In this document: piece by piece, positions 30,373 through 40,205 of the stretch | Numbering within the stretch: position 1 is the first letter of the stretch | Layout of the letters: the number at the start of each line of letters is the position of its first letter | NCBI RefSeq assembly: GCF_020622265.1 | Contig: NZ_JACNMQ010000003.1 | Coordinates: forward strand, 62,001 to 126,000 | Length of the DNA stretch: 64,000 nucleotides | Source: Halomonas sp. M20 | GTDB taxonomy: Bacteria > Pseudomonadota > Gammaproteobacteria > Pseudomonadales > Halomonadaceae | Reading direction: 5' to 3' | Position numbers and translations under genes: made by a program | Notes under the pieces: model-generated | Database searches by the model: none | What the model was told of the DNA's origin: nothing | What the model saw: the letters and a program-made list of their open reading frames with translations, nothing else

Positions 30373-31467
30373 CTATGCTTGAACTGTCAATTGGCCATGT
30401 TTCACGTGAAACATGGTAATAGATGTCGCTTTCTGCCATAACCCTAGTAGCGACTCATACTCGACACTTGTTATAAATACTTGACACTGCATCTTCTCAA
30501 GCCATTTACAAAAGACATGTCGATGATGCCTATCAAGCTCGGCTGGCAGGTCATCTATCAAATAGATGCAGCGTCGTCCGGTGACGGCCTCGAGCAAACG
30601 CCCTTGGGCTAACTTCAAAGCGCTTACCACGAGTTTTTGCTGCCCTCTGGAGAGCACTTCCTTGGCAGGGCGCCGATCGATATGGATGCGCAGGTCTGCT
30701 CGTTGCGGCCCTTGCTGTGTGAAACCCATTTGACGGTCGCTTTCATGGCTATTATGCAGTACTTCTGAATAGGAGCGCTTATGATCCCACCCCCTGAAAT
30801 AGCGAAGGGTCAATTCAACACCATCCAGCGGCAACAACTCATCGAGAGTTTCTTCAAAGATAGGTAAGAAACTCTTCATATAGTCGTGGCGTAGAATATC
30901 AAGCTGTACACCATAATGCGCTAATTCTCGATCCCATACTGCAAGAGCTTGACGATCCATTTTAGCATGTCTCAGCAACGCATTCCGATGTTTCAGAGCC
31001 CGCCGCACACGCCGCCAGATATCGAAAAACTCATGTTTCACATGAAACACTCCCCAATCAAAGAACTCTCGACGGAAAGCAGGAGACCCTTCGAGTAGTC
31101 GAAACGTATCTGGATTGATCAACTGCAGCGGGAGTGTTTCTGCTAACTGGGCAATGCGTGTTACTGGCGCCCCGGCCAAACGGATAGTGGATTCTGATAC
31201 GGAACGTTCACGCCGTATGCCTACAGGAAGAGGAGGATCGCCTTCTAGTCGACCATGTAGCACCAGCGCATCCTCATCATGCTTGATGGCATGCTTAAGC
31301 TGCTGCGTTCGAAAGGAGCGACCCAAGCCTAGTATATGTATGCCTTCCAGCAAACTTGTCTTGCCGCTGCCATTGTCACCAATGATAAGATTGACACCGT
31401 CACAGGGACGTATGTCCAGAGGCTGAAGGTTACGTAGGCCTTGAAAGGTTAAGCGATCGAGAGACAT
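30373..31467 (-). CDS. recF: DNA replication and repair protein RecF
   Basis: A 364-residue SMC-like ATPase that helps load RecA at gaps. The Walker A is G-D-N-G-S-G-K-T-S-L-L-E-G near residue 30; the signature region is L-S-R-G-Q-Q-K-L; Walker B-like Y-L-I-D-D-L-P-A-E-L-D follows. The ATG at 31467 gives M-S-L-D-R-L-T-F as in relatives; the frame is open a further 11 codons. Two parS or near-parS palindromes lie inside its coding sequence, each encoding F-H-V-K-H. Confidence 0.95.
   Translation of the reverse strand: MSLDRLTFQGLRNLQPLDIRPCDGVNLIIGDNGSGKTSLLEGIHILGLGRSFRTQQLKHAIKHDEDALVLHGRLEGDPPLPVGIRRERSVSESTIRLAGAPVTRIAQLAETLPLQLINPDTFRLLEGSPAFRREFFDWGVFHVKHEFFDIWRRVRRALKHRNALLRHAKMDRQALAVWDRELAHYGVQLDILRHDYMKSFLPIFEETLDELLPLDGVELTLRYFRGWDHKRSYSEVLHNSHESDRQMGFTQQGPQRADLRIHIDRRPAKEVLSRGQQKLVVSALKLAQGRLLEAVTGRRCIYLIDDLPAELDRHHRHVFCKWLEKMQCQVFITSVEYESLLGLWQKATSITMFHVKHGQLTVQA
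30395..30416. other. parS partition site 4
   Basis: The core TGTTTCACGTGAAACA at 30398-30413 matches the consensus perfectly inside a 22-bp palindrome. It lies within the 3' end of recF, so the site is also coding (residues read as M-F-H-V-K-H). Confidence 0.95.
31034..31049. other. parS-like site 5 (one mismatch, inside recF)
   Basis: TGTTTCACATGAAACA differs from the consensus at one central base (G to A), which breaks the symmetry. It is coding in recF and may be bound more weakly by ParB. Confidence 0.6.
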
Positions 31468-31529
31468 CGATAAGGCACCCCACGATAACACAAGTACCAT
31501 GTTATCGCGGTGTAATAGACAAGTGGCTT

Positions 31530-32633
31530 TTAGAGACGCATGGGCATGACGACATATAACGCGTCACCGCCACCTGGCTCCTCCAGAATGGCGCTGCTGT
31601 TAGGGTCAGAGAGCGTTATCTGAACACGATCTTCATCTAGAACGCTGAGTACATCGATTAAATAGCCGACGTTGAAGCCGATCTCCATGGTATTACCATC
31701 ATATTCGATAGCGATGTTCTCCTCGGCCTCTTCCTGCTCGGGATTATTGGCCATCACTCTCAAATTGCCGTTTTCAAGATGAAGGCGTATACCGCGATAC
31801 TTCTCATTAGATAGAATCGAGGTTCTGGACAATACCTGGCGAAGTTCCGCACGCTCCGCAATGATGGCCTTGTCGCCACCCTTGGGTATCACACGATCGT
31901 AATCCGGGAACTTGCCATCCACCAGCTTCGAGGTAAACGTGTAATCGCCGGTATGCGCACGTAGATGGTTGGCGCCCAGTGTCAGTTGAACGGGTTCGTC
32001 ACTACCATCCAGCAGCCGTGAGAGTTCGAGAATACCTTTACGTGGAACAATCAGTTTTTGTGATGGCTCAACGCTGATATCCGTGGAGCGTGCGCAGACT
32101 GCCAGGCGATGCCCATCCGTCGCGACGCTACGAATGATGTTCTGCCCTAACTCAAGCAACATGCCATTGAGGTAATAACGAACATCCTGTTGTGCCATGG
32201 CAAAGGCCGTGGCATCTATCAAGTATTTGAGAGTACCCCGTGGCAGGCTGAACTCCTGATTACCTTGATCGCTTTCGATGCTTGGAAATTCGGCTACCGG
32301 GAGCGTGGACAGCGTGAACCGGGAGCGACCGCATCGCAGTACGGCACGACCGTCTTCCACACTGAAGGTAATATCCGATTGCTCAGGCAGGGATTTACAG
32401 ATATCCATGAGTTTACGTGCAGGAACCGTGATCGACCCTGATTCGTCAACGCTCGAGGGTTCCGCGCGACCAATCAGTTCGACCTCGAGATCCGTACCGG
32501 TCAAGGCCACTTGCGTTCCTTGAACGTGTATGAGTACGTTGGATAGAACAGGCAGTGTTTGACGCCGCTCGACGACGCCTGCAACCAATGTTAGAGGCCT
32601 CAAGAAGGCCTCTCGGGAGATGGAAAATTTCAT
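31530..32633 (-). CDS. dnaN: DNA polymerase III beta subunit (sliding clamp)
   Basis: A 367-residue clamp, usual family length. The start M-K-F-S-I-S-R-E-A-F-L-R-P-L, the L-P-V-L-S-N-V-L segment and the C-terminal Y-V-V-M-P-M-R-L are diagnostic of bacterial beta clamp, where the end forms part of the peptide-binding groove. It lies 66 bases downstream of dnaA and 62 upstream of recF in the same direction. Confidence 0.98.
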   Translation of the reverse strand: MKFSISREAFLRPLTLVAGVVERRQTLPVLSNVLIHVQGTQVALTGTDLEVELIGRAEPSSVDESGSITVPARKLMDICKSLPEQSDITFSVEDGRAVLRCGRSRFTLSTLPVAEFPSIESDQGNQEFSLPRGTLKYLIDATAFAMAQQDVRYYLNGMLLELGQNIIRSVATDGHRLAVCARSTDISVEPSQKLIVPRKGILELSRLLDGSDEPVQLTLGANHLRAHTGDYTFTSKLVDGKFPDYDRVIPKGGDKAIIAERAELRQVLSRTSILSNEKYRGIRLHLENGNLRVMANNPEQEEAEENIAIEYDGNTMEIGFNVGYLIDVLSVLDEDRVQITLSDPNSSAILEEPGGGDALYVVMPMRL

Positions 32634-32699
32634 GGTAACTCTACTCTTCTCCTGATTGTTTCATGGCGGCAAAGGCAATGGCCGATGGAGTTGGCGTTT

Positions 32700-34169
32700 T
32701 CAACTTGTCAGTGAACGCAACAAATTCTTGTAGTCTTCACGTATATCCGCGCTCTCTTCTTGCAGCGTCTTGATTTTACGGCAAGCATGCAACACGGTCG
32801 TATGATCCCGCCCGCCAAACGCATCACCAATCTCCGGTAAGCTGTGATTGGTCAACTCCTTGGCCAAGGCCATCGCAACCTGACGCGGCCTTGCCACCGA
32901 GCGAGAACGCCGTTTCGAAAGCAGATCGGCAATTTTGATCTTGTAATATTCCGCTACGGTACGTTGAATATTATCAACGCTTACCTGTTTGTCCTGAAGC
33001 GCCAACAAGTCCTTGAGCGACTCTCTGATAAAGTCTTGAGTAATCGGCTTGCCCATGAAGTGAGAATCGGCAATGACTTTCTTCAATGCGCCTTCCAGTT
33101 CACGAACATTCGAACGAATCTTCTGAGCGATAAAGAAGGCGGCATCATGAGGCAGGTCGACCTTAGCCTGATCTGCCTTCTTCATCAAAATGGCAACTCG
33201 TGTCTCGAGTTCAGGTGGCTCTATCGCAACGGTCAAACCCCAACCAAAACGCGATTTGAGCCGCTCTTCAACGCCGCTGATCTCCTTCGGATAACGATCG
33301 GAGGTCAGGATCATCTGTTGACCGCCCTCCAGCAAGGCATTGAACGTGTGGAAGAACTCTTCCTGGGAACGCTCTTTACCCGCAAAAAACTGGATATCGT
33401 CGATGAGCAAGGCGTCGACACTACGATAAAAACGCTTGAAATCATTGATCGCATTGAGCTGCAGCGCCTTGACCATGTCCGCTACGAAGCGCTCAGAGTG
33501 AAGATAGATTACGGTGGCATTGTCACGCAGCGACGCAAGCTGGTTACCTACCGCATGCATCAAGTGGGTCTTGCCCAAGCCCACTCCGCCATACAGGAAA
33601 AGAGGGTTGTACGCGCCACCAGGGTTCTCGGAAACCTGTCGAGAAGCAGCGCGTGCCAATTGATTCGACTTCCCCTCCACAAAAGTGTCGAAGGTAAAAT
33701 TGGGATTAAGGCCGCTCTGATGCTTAAGACTTCCTTCGACCTGTACTTGTCTGGCACCGCCTCGCCCCTCGCGCCGTGGGACCTCATTCGACTGTTCGCC
33801 TTCCCGCCTTTCGGTGCGATCGGTTTTTGACGAAGTATGTACCGCAGGCGCCGAGGGTTTGGAAGGACGGTCAGCGGAAACAGGGTTGCCCAATTCGCGG
33901 GTCTGCGGTTTATTCGCGACACGGCGGCTACCCACAGAAAGGGATACCTTCGGTGATTTCGAAGGTGACAATTCTCGCATCAACTCATTGATACGCTTCA
34001 TATATTTATCATTCACCCAATCGCGAACGAACCGATTAGGCGCTAACAAACTCAATTCGTTGGACTCTCCATCTTCTGCCTGGAGAGGTCGAATCCAGGT
34101 ATTGAATTGCTGAGAGCTCAATTCGTCTTGTAAGTAATTTAGACACTGCTGCCAAAGCGCGAGCGACAC
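32700..34169 (-). CDS. dnaA: Chromosomal replication initiator protein DnaA
   Basis: A 489-residue AAA+ initiator. Domain I is at [12 protein letters not shown]; domain II (about 85-160) is a variable Ser/Arg/Glu-rich linker. The AAA+ core has [10 protein letters not shown] Walker A and L-L-I-D-D-I-Q-F-F Walker B. The C-terminal domain carries the box-reading signature [11 protein letters not shown]. The start is GTG at 34169, giving M-S-L-A-L-W. The upstream region is the dnaA-side origin. Confidence 0.98.
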   Translation of the reverse strand: MSLALWQQCLNYLQDELSSQQFNTWIRPLQAEDGESNELSLLAPNRFVRDWVNDKYMKRINELMRELSPSKSPKVSLSVGSRRVANKPQTRELGNPVSADRPSKPSAPAVHTSSKTDRTERREGEQSNEVPRREGRGGARQVQVEGSLKHQSGLNPNFTFDTFVEGKSNQLARAASRQVSENPGGAYNPLFLYGGVGLGKTHLMHAVGNQLASLRDNATVIYLHSERFVADMVKALQLNAINDFKRFYRSVDALLIDDIQFFAGKERSQEEFFHTFNALLEGGQQMILTSDRYPKEISGVEERLKSRFGWGLTVAIEPPELETRVAILMKKADQAKVDLPHDAAFFIAQKIRSNVRELEGALKKVIADSHFMGKPITQDFIRESLKDLLALQDKQVSVDNIQRTVAEYYKIKIADLLSKRRSRSVARPRQVAMALAKELTNHSLPEIGDAFGGRDHTTVLHACRKIKTLQEESADIREDYKNLLRSLTS

Positions 34170-34600
34170 ACGACCTCACTGTCCAGATTGCAAATGGGTC
34201 GATAGTGTACCCCTCAGGCAGCTAGTTATCCACACAGAGAATACGACGCCATCCTGTGGATAACGCTGCGAAAAAGGAGAGAGGTAACCTGTTTTAAAAG
34301 ATGTGTATAAAGCGTAGCTGTGTATAAATGCTTTTTTGCGCACAGCGTTACCCACTTACCATACAGCGGTTTGAAACGTTTACTCCACAACTATAATAAC
34401 CTTATATATTATTGAAAATAAAAGTTAAAAATTACTTATCCACAAATATTATGCACAGCATTAATAACAACATTAATAAGTAAAGACCTATATTACTATT
34501 ACATCCGCTGGAAACGTTGACGACGTGTATGAAACTGGGTTCGTTCGGTGGCGCTGGCATGAGCATCGTCGATAAACACAAGCGTTCTTATGTCGCTGTG
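34170..34600. other. dnaA-side replication origin (oriC candidate)
   Basis: The dnaA-rpmH gap holds perfect DnaA boxes TTATCCACA at 34226-34234 (plus), 34255-34263 (minus) and 34436-34444 (plus), and one-mismatch boxes TGTGTATAA at 34302-34310 and 34319-34327 and TGTGGACAA at 34597-34605. An AT-rich stretch at about 34381-34500 would serve as the unwinding element. This is the classical Pseudomonas-type origin position. A second box cluster exists upstream of mnmG, so which one fires cannot be settled by sequence alone. Confidence 0.85.
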
Positions 34601-34617
34601 GACAAGCAACGGAAAAA

Positions 34618-34646
34618 TTGCACAAAGCGTATGAATTCACTAGAAT
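34618..34646 (+). promoter_or_regulatory. Sigma-70 promoter of rpmH-rnpA
   Basis: TTGCAC at 34618-34623 and TAGAAT at 34641-34646 are 17 bases apart, ideal spacing, about 95 bases upstream of the rpmH ATG. It is positioned just after the last DnaA-box-like sequence, so initiation and rpmH transcription may interact. Confidence 0.65.
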
Positions 34647-34667
34647 CCTCGCTCTTGAAAAAAATTC

Positions 34668-34695
34668 GCCTGAACGTCTCTTGCCACGTTCAGGC
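34668..34695 (+). promoter_or_regulatory. Hairpin in the rpmH 5' leader
   Basis: GCCTGAACGT at 34668-34677 pairs perfectly with ACGTTCAGGC at 34686-34695 around an 8-base loop. It sits between the promoter and rpmH and is not followed by a T-run, so it is more likely a leader control or stability element than a terminator. Confidence 0.55.
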
Positions 34696-34705
34696 ACACT
34701 TATGA

Positions 34706-34876
<171 letters not shown>

Positions 34877-34892
34877 GCGCCGGTCTCTACGC

Positions 34893-35273
34893 ATGTCTTG
34901 TCAGACGTTTCCTCGAGCACTGCGTCTTTTAACCGCTGGGGATTATCGACATGTCTTCAACGGCGCTGAGTACAAGGTTCATGGTAAAGGGCTACTAGCG
35001 TTAGCCCGTCACAATTCGCTGGGTCATGCCCGAATAGGCCTTGTATTCAGCAAGAAGAATGTTCGCCGCGCTGTTGATCGCAATCGTCTAAAGCGTTTTG
35101 TCCGTGAGTCTATCCGTCTCCAGCAACACCGCCTTCCATCGGTGGACGTTGTGCTACTAGCTCGACGCGGCGTCAATGATCTAGACAATGCTATGGTGCA
35201 GCGTCAGCTTCACGGCATGTGGCGGCGCTTGGAAAAAGAAGCAAATCGTCGCTCAAGCGCCATTTCGCCGTAA
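34893..35273 (+). CDS. rnpA: Ribonuclease P protein component
   Basis: A 126-residue basic protein that supports RNase P RNA in tRNA 5' processing. The conserved segment K-K-N-V-R-R-A-V-D-R-N-R-L-K-R-F-V-R-E-S-I-R contains the RNR motif. It is co-transcribed with rpmH. The yidD gene that often follows rnpA is not present; only 108 bases separate rnpA from yidC. Confidence 0.96.
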   Translation: MSCQTFPRALRLLTAGDYRHVFNGAEYKVHGKGLLALARHNSLGHARIGLVFSKKNVRRAVDRNRLKRFVRESIRLQQHRLPSVDVVLLARRGVNDLDNAMVQRQLHGMWRRLEKEANRRSSAISP

Positions 35274-35307
35274 TATCGAGACAGACTAGCGCTTTGTTAT
35301 GCACAAC

Positions 35308-35324
35308 ACCTCACAAAGTGAGGT
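35308..35324. repeat. Small perfect hairpin between rnpA and yidC
   Basis: ACCTCAC and GTGAGGT form a 7-bp stem with an AAA loop. There is no T-run. It may be an mRNA processing or stability signal separating the rnpA and yidC messages. Confidence 0.45.
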
Positions 35325-35381
35325 TCGGCCAAGACTGACAGTGCTTGGCATGTGCCTCCACCCTATTTGGGCAGATCCCTC

Positions 35382-37070
35382 ATGGATGTAAAACGACTAC
35401 TTCTGCTGATTCCACTCGCGGTGCTTGCCTACCTGTTGGTTGTTCAGTGGAATCAGGATTACGGTCAGCTCGGTGAACAACCTGGTTCGCCCGCCGTTAG
35501 TGAATCACAGCGTGGTAGTACCTCAGGGGATGGTGCCCAGGGCCAAGAGGGTCTGGCTGCCCCCGCCACCAATGCTGATGCCCCTGCGGATAACGCGATG
35601 CCAGAAAATACTGCTGCGAACAACCGCAGAAGTCTGGTTAGCGTCACCACCGACGTACTTGATGTGCGCATCGACCCGCAAGGCGGTGATATCGTTTATG
35701 CGGCACTACTCAATCACCAGTACAGCCTGGATTCAGAGCAGCCGTTCGTTCTGCTGTCAGACAATAATATGCGCAGCTATGTTGCCAAGTCCGGGATACA
35801 GCTGGAAGGCAACACCGGGCGTATCAACTTTACGCCTGAAAAAACGTCCTACCGCCTTGATCAGGAAGACAAATCGTTGAGCGTCAACTTGACCGCCACG
35901 GTCAATGGTGTCGATGTAATCAAACGCTTCACCTTCCATGAAGACAATTATGCGGTTGATGTGTCCTATCATCTGGTTAATGGCAGTGATGCGCCGGTGA
36001 CCGCACGCTTCATCGGTCAATTGGCACGGGATGGGAGTCCTGATCCATCCTCAGGTGGTGGTGTCGGCATGAGTTCCTACCTGGGTGCCGCCTACTCTTC
36101 GCCGGACAACCATTACGAAAAGATCGATTTCGACGACATACAGGAAGGCGCGTTCAAGAATCGCGACGTGGAGGGCGGCTGGGTTGCCATGATCCAGCAC
36201 TACTTCACTTCCGCCTGGGCGCCGCTGCAGAACCAGCAAAATCTTTATTACGCCACTACCGATTCGAAAGGACGGAATGTCGCGGCTTTTGCGGGCCCGA
36301 CGGAGAGTATTTCCCCGGGTGGAGAAGCCGATCTCGAGGCCACACTGTACATGGGGCCCAAGATTCAGGAACGTCTAGAGGGTGTAGCCCCCTACCTCGA
36401 ACTGACGGTGGACTTCGGCTGGCTTTGGTTCCTGGCCAACCCTCTGTTCTGGCTGCTCGACAAGATCCACGACCTACTCGGCAACTGGGGCTGGTCGATC
36501 GTGATGTTGACGGTAATCGTCAAGATCGTGTTGTTCCCCCTTTCGGCCACCGCCTACAAGTCGATGGCGAAGATGCGCAAGCTCGGCCCCGAGATGCAGC
36601 GCATCAAGGAGCAGCACGGCAGCGACCGCCAGAAGATGTCTCAGGAGATGATGAAGTTTTACCAGAAGGAGAAGATCAATCCTCTGGGAGGCTGCCTGCC
36701 AATCCTGATTCAGATGCCGGTCTTCATCGCCCTGTACTGGATGCTGATGGAATCCGTAGAGCTACGCCATGCCCCCTTCATTCTGTGGATCGAGGATCTA
36801 TCGATGAAGGATCCCTACTTCGTGCTACCTATCTTGATGGGTATCTCGATGTTCGTCCAACAGCTGCTCAACCCGACACCTCCGGACCCCATGCAGGCCA
36901 AGATCATGAAGATGCTACCGATCATCTTCACTTTCTTCTTCCTGTGGTTCCCGGCGGGCCTGGTAATCTACTGGATCGTCAACAACACGATCTCCATCAT
37001 TCAACAGTGGATCATCACGCGTAAGATCGAGAGCGATCCTTCGACGGGTAAGAGTACTCCCGCGAAGTAA
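35382..37070 (+). CDS. yidC: Membrane protein insertase YidC
   Basis: A 562-residue inner-membrane insertase. One N-terminal helix ([14 protein letters not shown]) is followed by a large periplasmic domain (about 30-335) and the conserved five-helix core with P-L[11 protein letters not shown] and [17 protein letters not shown]. The ATG at 35382 matches the family N-terminus; an upstream start at 35352 would be non-standard. It inserts membrane proteins with or without SecYEG. Confidence 0.97.
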   Translation: MDVKRLLLLIPLAVLAYLLVVQWNQDYGQLGEQPGSPAVSESQRGSTSGDGAQGQEGLAAPATNADAPADNAMPENTAANNRRSLVSVTTDVLDVRIDPQGGDIVYAALLNHQYSLDSEQPFVLLSDNNMRSYVAKSGIQLEGNTGRINFTPEKTSYRLDQEDKSLSVNLTATVNGVDVIKRFTFHEDNYAVDVSYHLVNGSDAPVTARFIGQLARDGSPDPSSGGGVGMSSYLGAAYSSPDNHYEKIDFDDIQEGAFKNRDVEGGWVAMIQHYFTSAWAPLQNQQNLYYATTDSKGRNVAAFAGPTESISPGGEADLEATLYMGPKIQERLEGVAPYLELTVDFGWLWFLANPLFWLLDKIHDLLGNWGWSIVMLTVIVKIVLFPLSATAYKSMAKMRKLGPEMQRIKEQHGSDRQKMSQEMMKFYQKEKINPLGGCLPILIQMPVFIALYWMLMESVELRHAPFILWIEDLSMKDPYFVLPILMGISMFVQQLLNPTPPDPMQAKIMKMLPIIFTFFFLWFPAGLVIYWIVNNTISIIQQWIITRKIESDPSTGKSTPAK

Positions 37071-37088
37071 GCATTCACTTTCATTCAA

Positions 37089-37125
37089 CCAGCCCTCTTC
37101 TTACCCTGAGGGCTGGTACTTTTCT
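37089..37125 (+). terminator. Terminator between yidC and mnmE
   Basis: CCAGCCCTC at 37089-37097 pairs with GAGGGCTGG at 37108-37116 and is followed by TACTTTTCTC. It probably reduces read-through from yidC into mnmE. Confidence 0.75.
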
Positions 37126-37167
37126 CATCCCCACATCATCCTTCGCTTTTCTCTCAAAGGTCATCCC

Positions 37168-38544
37168 ATGGGTGATAGCCTGCTTTATACACAGGACACC
37201 ATCGCCGCCTTGGCGACTCCCTCTGGACGCGGCGGTGTCAGCATCATTCGCCTCTCAGGCCCTGCCTGTGCCGTTATCGCCGAAACAGTACTGGGTGGGA
37301 TCCCCGAGCCGCGTCATGCTTGCTACGGCCCATTCATGGCGGATGAGGGGCGCGCGCTCGATGAAGGGATCGCACTGTACTTTCCAGGGCCGCACTCTTT
37401 TACCGGCGAAGACGTACTCGAGCTGCAAGGCCATGGCGGACCGGTAATCATGGATCTATTGCTGGCTCGCTGCGTCGAGCTTGGCGCCAGGCTCGCTCGT
37501 CCGGGGGAATTCTCCGAGCGCGCCTTTCTCAACGACAAGCTCGATCTAGCTCAGGCCGAGGCGATTGCCGATCTGATCGATGCCAATTCCCAGGCGGCGG
37601 CAGAGAATGCGCTGCGCTCCCTGCAAGGAGAATTTTCTCGCCGTGTGGAAGCACTCGTGGAGCAATTGATACAGTTGCGCCTTTATGTCGAGGCGGCCAT
37701 CGACTTCCCGGATGAAGAGATTGATTTTCTTGCCGACGGCAAAGTCGCCGTACGGTTGGCAAGCATTTACTCCGCCTTGAAAGCCGTGTGTAGCGCTGCA
37801 AGTCAGGGGGCGTTGATCCGGGAAGGAATGAACGTAGTGATTGCTGGGCGTCCCAACGCCGGCAAATCAAGCCTGCTCAACGCCCTGACCGAGCAGGATA
37901 CCGCTATCGTCACCGCTGTCGAAGGTACAACCCGGGATGTACTGCGCGAGCATATTCATCTGGATGGCATGCCACTGCACATCATCGACACGGCGGGGCT
38001 TCGCGATACCCCGGATGCCGTGGAACAGATTGGCGTCGCTCGAGCCTGGGCCGAGATCGAAAAAGCGGATCGTGTGTTATTGCTGGTGGATGCTGCCACT
38101 ACCGATGCGCTGGATCCCATGATGATCTGGCCTGAATTCGTTGCACGCCTGCCTGATCCTGGGCGCCTCACACTGGTCCGCAACAAGATCGATACCAGTC
38201 ACGAACCTGCAGGCCTCGATGACACCACGATGCCACCGACATTGCGTCTGTCGGCTAAGACCGGGGCGGGAATGGAGAGTTTGAAAGAACATCTGAAAAC
38301 CATCATGGGTTACAGCGCCACCACGGAAGGACGCTTCTCCGCACGTCGCCGTCATCTGGATGCCTTGAAGCGCGCGGAGTTAGCGCTTACTAATGGTTCA
38401 GCACAGCTACAAGGTCATGGCGCCGGCGAACTACTCGCTGAAGATCTGCGTGAAGCACAGCAAGCTCTTGGAGAGATAACCGGCGAATTCAGTGCCGACG
38501 ATCTGCTGGGCAAGATCTTCGGGGAGTTCTGCATCGGTAAATAA
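37168..38544 (+). CDS. mnmE: tRNA uridine-5-carboxymethylaminomethyl modification GTPase
   Basis: A 458-residue GTPase that works with MnmG on wobble U34. The N-terminal folate-binding domain starts [15 protein letters not shown]. The G domain has [18 protein letters not shown] and N-K-I-D. The C-terminal C-I-G-K is the conserved catalytic cysteine end. Its partner mnmG is about 22 kb away at 60.6 kb, although the two are neighbours in the presumed ancestral order. Confidence 0.97.
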   Translation: MGDSLLYTQDTIAALATPSGRGGVSIIRLSGPACAVIAETVLGGIPEPRHACYGPFMADEGRALDEGIALYFPGPHSFTGEDVLELQGHGGPVIMDLLLARCVELGARLARPGEFSERAFLNDKLDLAQAEAIADLIDANSQAAAENALRSLQGEFSRRVEALVEQLIQLRLYVEAAIDFPDEEIDFLADGKVAVRLASIYSALKAVCSAASQGALIREGMNVVIAGRPNAGKSSLLNALTEQDTAIVTAVEGTTRDVLREHIHLDGMPLHIIDTAGLRDTPDAVEQIGVARAWAEIEKADRVLLLVDAATTDALDPMMIWPEFVARLPDPGRLTLVRNKIDTSHEPAGLDDTTMPPTLRLSAKTGAGMESLKEHLKTIMGYSATTEGRFSARRRHLDALKRAELALTNGSAQLQGHGAGELLAEDLREAQQALGEITGEFSADDLLGKIFGEFCIGK

Positions 38545-38545
38545 T

Positions 38546-39409
38546 CTATTCGCCCACCCACCAATATCCTTTGTGGCTGGCGTCGTCATCCAAGCAGGTC
38601 GCTACATGCTGCATGACATTTTCGATCTGCCGATCAAAACCCCAGGGAGGGTTGAGCAGCAATAGTCCGCTGCCATACATGCCGTGTTCCTTTTGGGGAG
38701 AGTGTAATCTCAATTCGCTGCACCAAAGCTTGCGTAGCCCTGCCTGCTTAACCCCATCAAGCAGGCTCTGGTGCCTGCCAGCCGGCAGCAGCGGGTACCA
38801 TATCACTACCATGGCATGTCGCGCCTTGCGTGCCACGAAGGCTAGCGTCTCGACTACCTCCGCGTATTCTTGCTTGCGCTCATAGCTGGGATCGATCAAT
38901 ACACAAAGTCTTGGCGTGATCACTGGCAGCATACGTTGCAGGCCAAGTAGGCCATCACCATGATGACGGTATACATTGTGGGGCAGTGGCTGTGCTTCGA
39001 GGTGCTGCTGCTCCCCTGGATGAAGCTCGAATAAATGCAGCTTATCTCCCTGACGTAACCCGTGGGCTAGCCACCAAGGGGAGCCAGGATAGTGCGTCAA
39101 TTTCCTGCTTTTGGCGCCTTGCGCCCTGGACAGCTCGCTTAGCCATTCCCCTATAAGACTTTCATCATTGCCCTTGTTGCCAATCAGTGAAGTGCGTTCT
39201 CGCCAAAGTGGCAAAACTCCGTTTTCGTGCTCCTTGAGTTTTTGCGACTCGGGATCTGCCAAGGGATAAAAGCCGCGTCCTGCATGAGTATCTATATACG
39301 TAACCGATGATTTTTTACGTAACAAACTGCGCTGCAGGGCAAATACGGTCAAATGCTTGTGAACGTCTGCAAAATTGCCGGCATGATAAGCGTGTTGATA
39401 GGAAAGCAT
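38546..39409 (-). CDS. rlmJ: 23S rRNA (adenine-2030-N6)-methyltransferase
   Basis: A 287-residue methyltransferase beginning M-L-S-Y-Q-H-A-Y-H-A-G-N-F-A-D-V-H-K-H, the unmistakable RlmJ (YhiR/ComJ) start. The catalytic motif is V-L-I-D-P-S-Y-E near residue 160, with Y-I-D-T-H-A-G-R-G as the SAM-side motif. The start at 39409 was preferred to an upstream in-frame ATG. It converges on mnmE with one base between the stops, so no dedicated terminator separates them. Homologues have also been linked to use of DNA as a nutrient. Confidence 0.93.
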   Translation of the reverse strand: MLSYQHAYHAGNFADVHKHLTVFALQRSLLRKKSSVTYIDTHAGRGFYPLADPESQKLKEHENGVLPLWRERTSLIGNKGNDESLIGEWLSELSRAQGAKSRKLTHYPGSPWWLAHGLRQGDKLHLFELHPGEQQHLEAQPLPHNVYRHHGDGLLGLQRMLPVITPRLCVLIDPSYERKQEYAEVVETLAFVARKARHAMVVIWYPLLPAGRHQSLLDGVKQAGLRKLWCSELRLHSPQKEHGMYGSGLLLLNPPWGFDRQIENVMQHVATCLDDDASHKGYWWVGE

Positions 39410-39428
39410 GGAATATTTCCCTAAATGA

Positions 39429-39455
39429 AAAGCCCGCCGCAATAGACGACGGGCT
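39429..39455 (-). terminator. Terminator after the OmpA-family lipoprotein gene
   Basis: AAGCCCG and CGGGCTT arms with an inner CG/CG pair form a hairpin which, on the minus strand, is followed by TTCATTT. It lies between the lipoprotein gene and rlmJ. Confidence 0.65.
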
Positions 39456-39494
39456 TAGCTTTATACTGGCTCGTGGCAAGTAGCCACGGATGCA

Positions 39495-40163
39495 TCACTG
39501 CTGATTAGGCACCAAGGTGATTTCGACACGGCGATTCTGGGCTCGCCCTTGTTCATTTGCATTACTGGCGATGGGCTGATTTTCACCATAACCAACGATG
39601 TTGAGACGCTGATTCGCAACCCCTCCCTGAGTCAGATAACTGCCAACTGCTTGAGCACGACGTTGAGAAAGACGTTGATTGTAGTCCTCGGCACCACTGC
39701 TATCGGTATGACCTGCCACGGTAATACGGGTTTCCGGGTACTCACGCATTACTGCAGAGGCATCATTGAGCGCCTGACGCGCCGAAGAAGTGAGTTCGCT
39801 GGAATCGAAACCGAAGGTAACACTGTTGGGCATGTTGAGAACGATGTTGTTCCCCTGTCGGTCGACATCGATTCCGGTACCTTGCAGTCGATCCCGTAAT
39901 TGCGCTTCCTGGCGATCCATATAGTAGCCAATCCCGCCTCCAGCAGCAGCGCCTGCCGCGGCACCGATCAAGGCACGATCGCGTCGACTGGAGCTTCCAT
40001 CACCACTCAAGGCACCTGCTACTGCACCCACGGCAGCGCCAATGCCCGCGCCAGTGGTCGATTTGGCACGCTGGGTCTCACCGCTATGAGGATTGGTCGT
40101 GGTGCACCCGGTAACTGCAATGGCAGCCGCCAGGGGCAACGCCAGCCAGAATTGCTTAGCCAT
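39495..40163 (-). CDS. OmpA-family outer membrane lipoprotein (YiaD-like)
   Basis: A 222-residue lipoprotein. The signal peptide ends at the lipobox A-V-T-G-C (Cys about 20). Residues 38-80 form two glycine-zipper segments, G-A-G-I-G-A-A-V-G-A-V-A-G-A and G-A-A-A-G-A-A-A-G-G-G-I-G. Residues about 110-222 are an OmpA C-terminal domain with H-T-D-S-S-G and N-x-x-L-S-x-x-R-A, which bind peptidoglycan diaminopimelate. It tethers the outer membrane to the wall. Spacing on both sides suggests it is transcribed alone. Confidence 0.9.
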   Translation of the reverse strand: MAKQFWLALPLAAAIAVTGCTTTNPHSGETQRAKSTTGAGIGAAVGAVAGALSGDGSSSRRDRALIGAAAGAAAGGGIGYYMDRQEAQLRDRLQGTGIDVDRQGNNIVLNMPNSVTFGFDSSELTSSARQALNDASAVMREYPETRITVAGHTDSSGAEDYNQRLSQRRAQAVGSYLTQGGVANQRLNIVGYGENQPIASNANEQGRAQNRRVEITLVPNQQ

Positions 40164-40205
40164 TTCTTATAGAACTCCTTTGCATTCGTTAACAGCAAAT
40201 CATCT

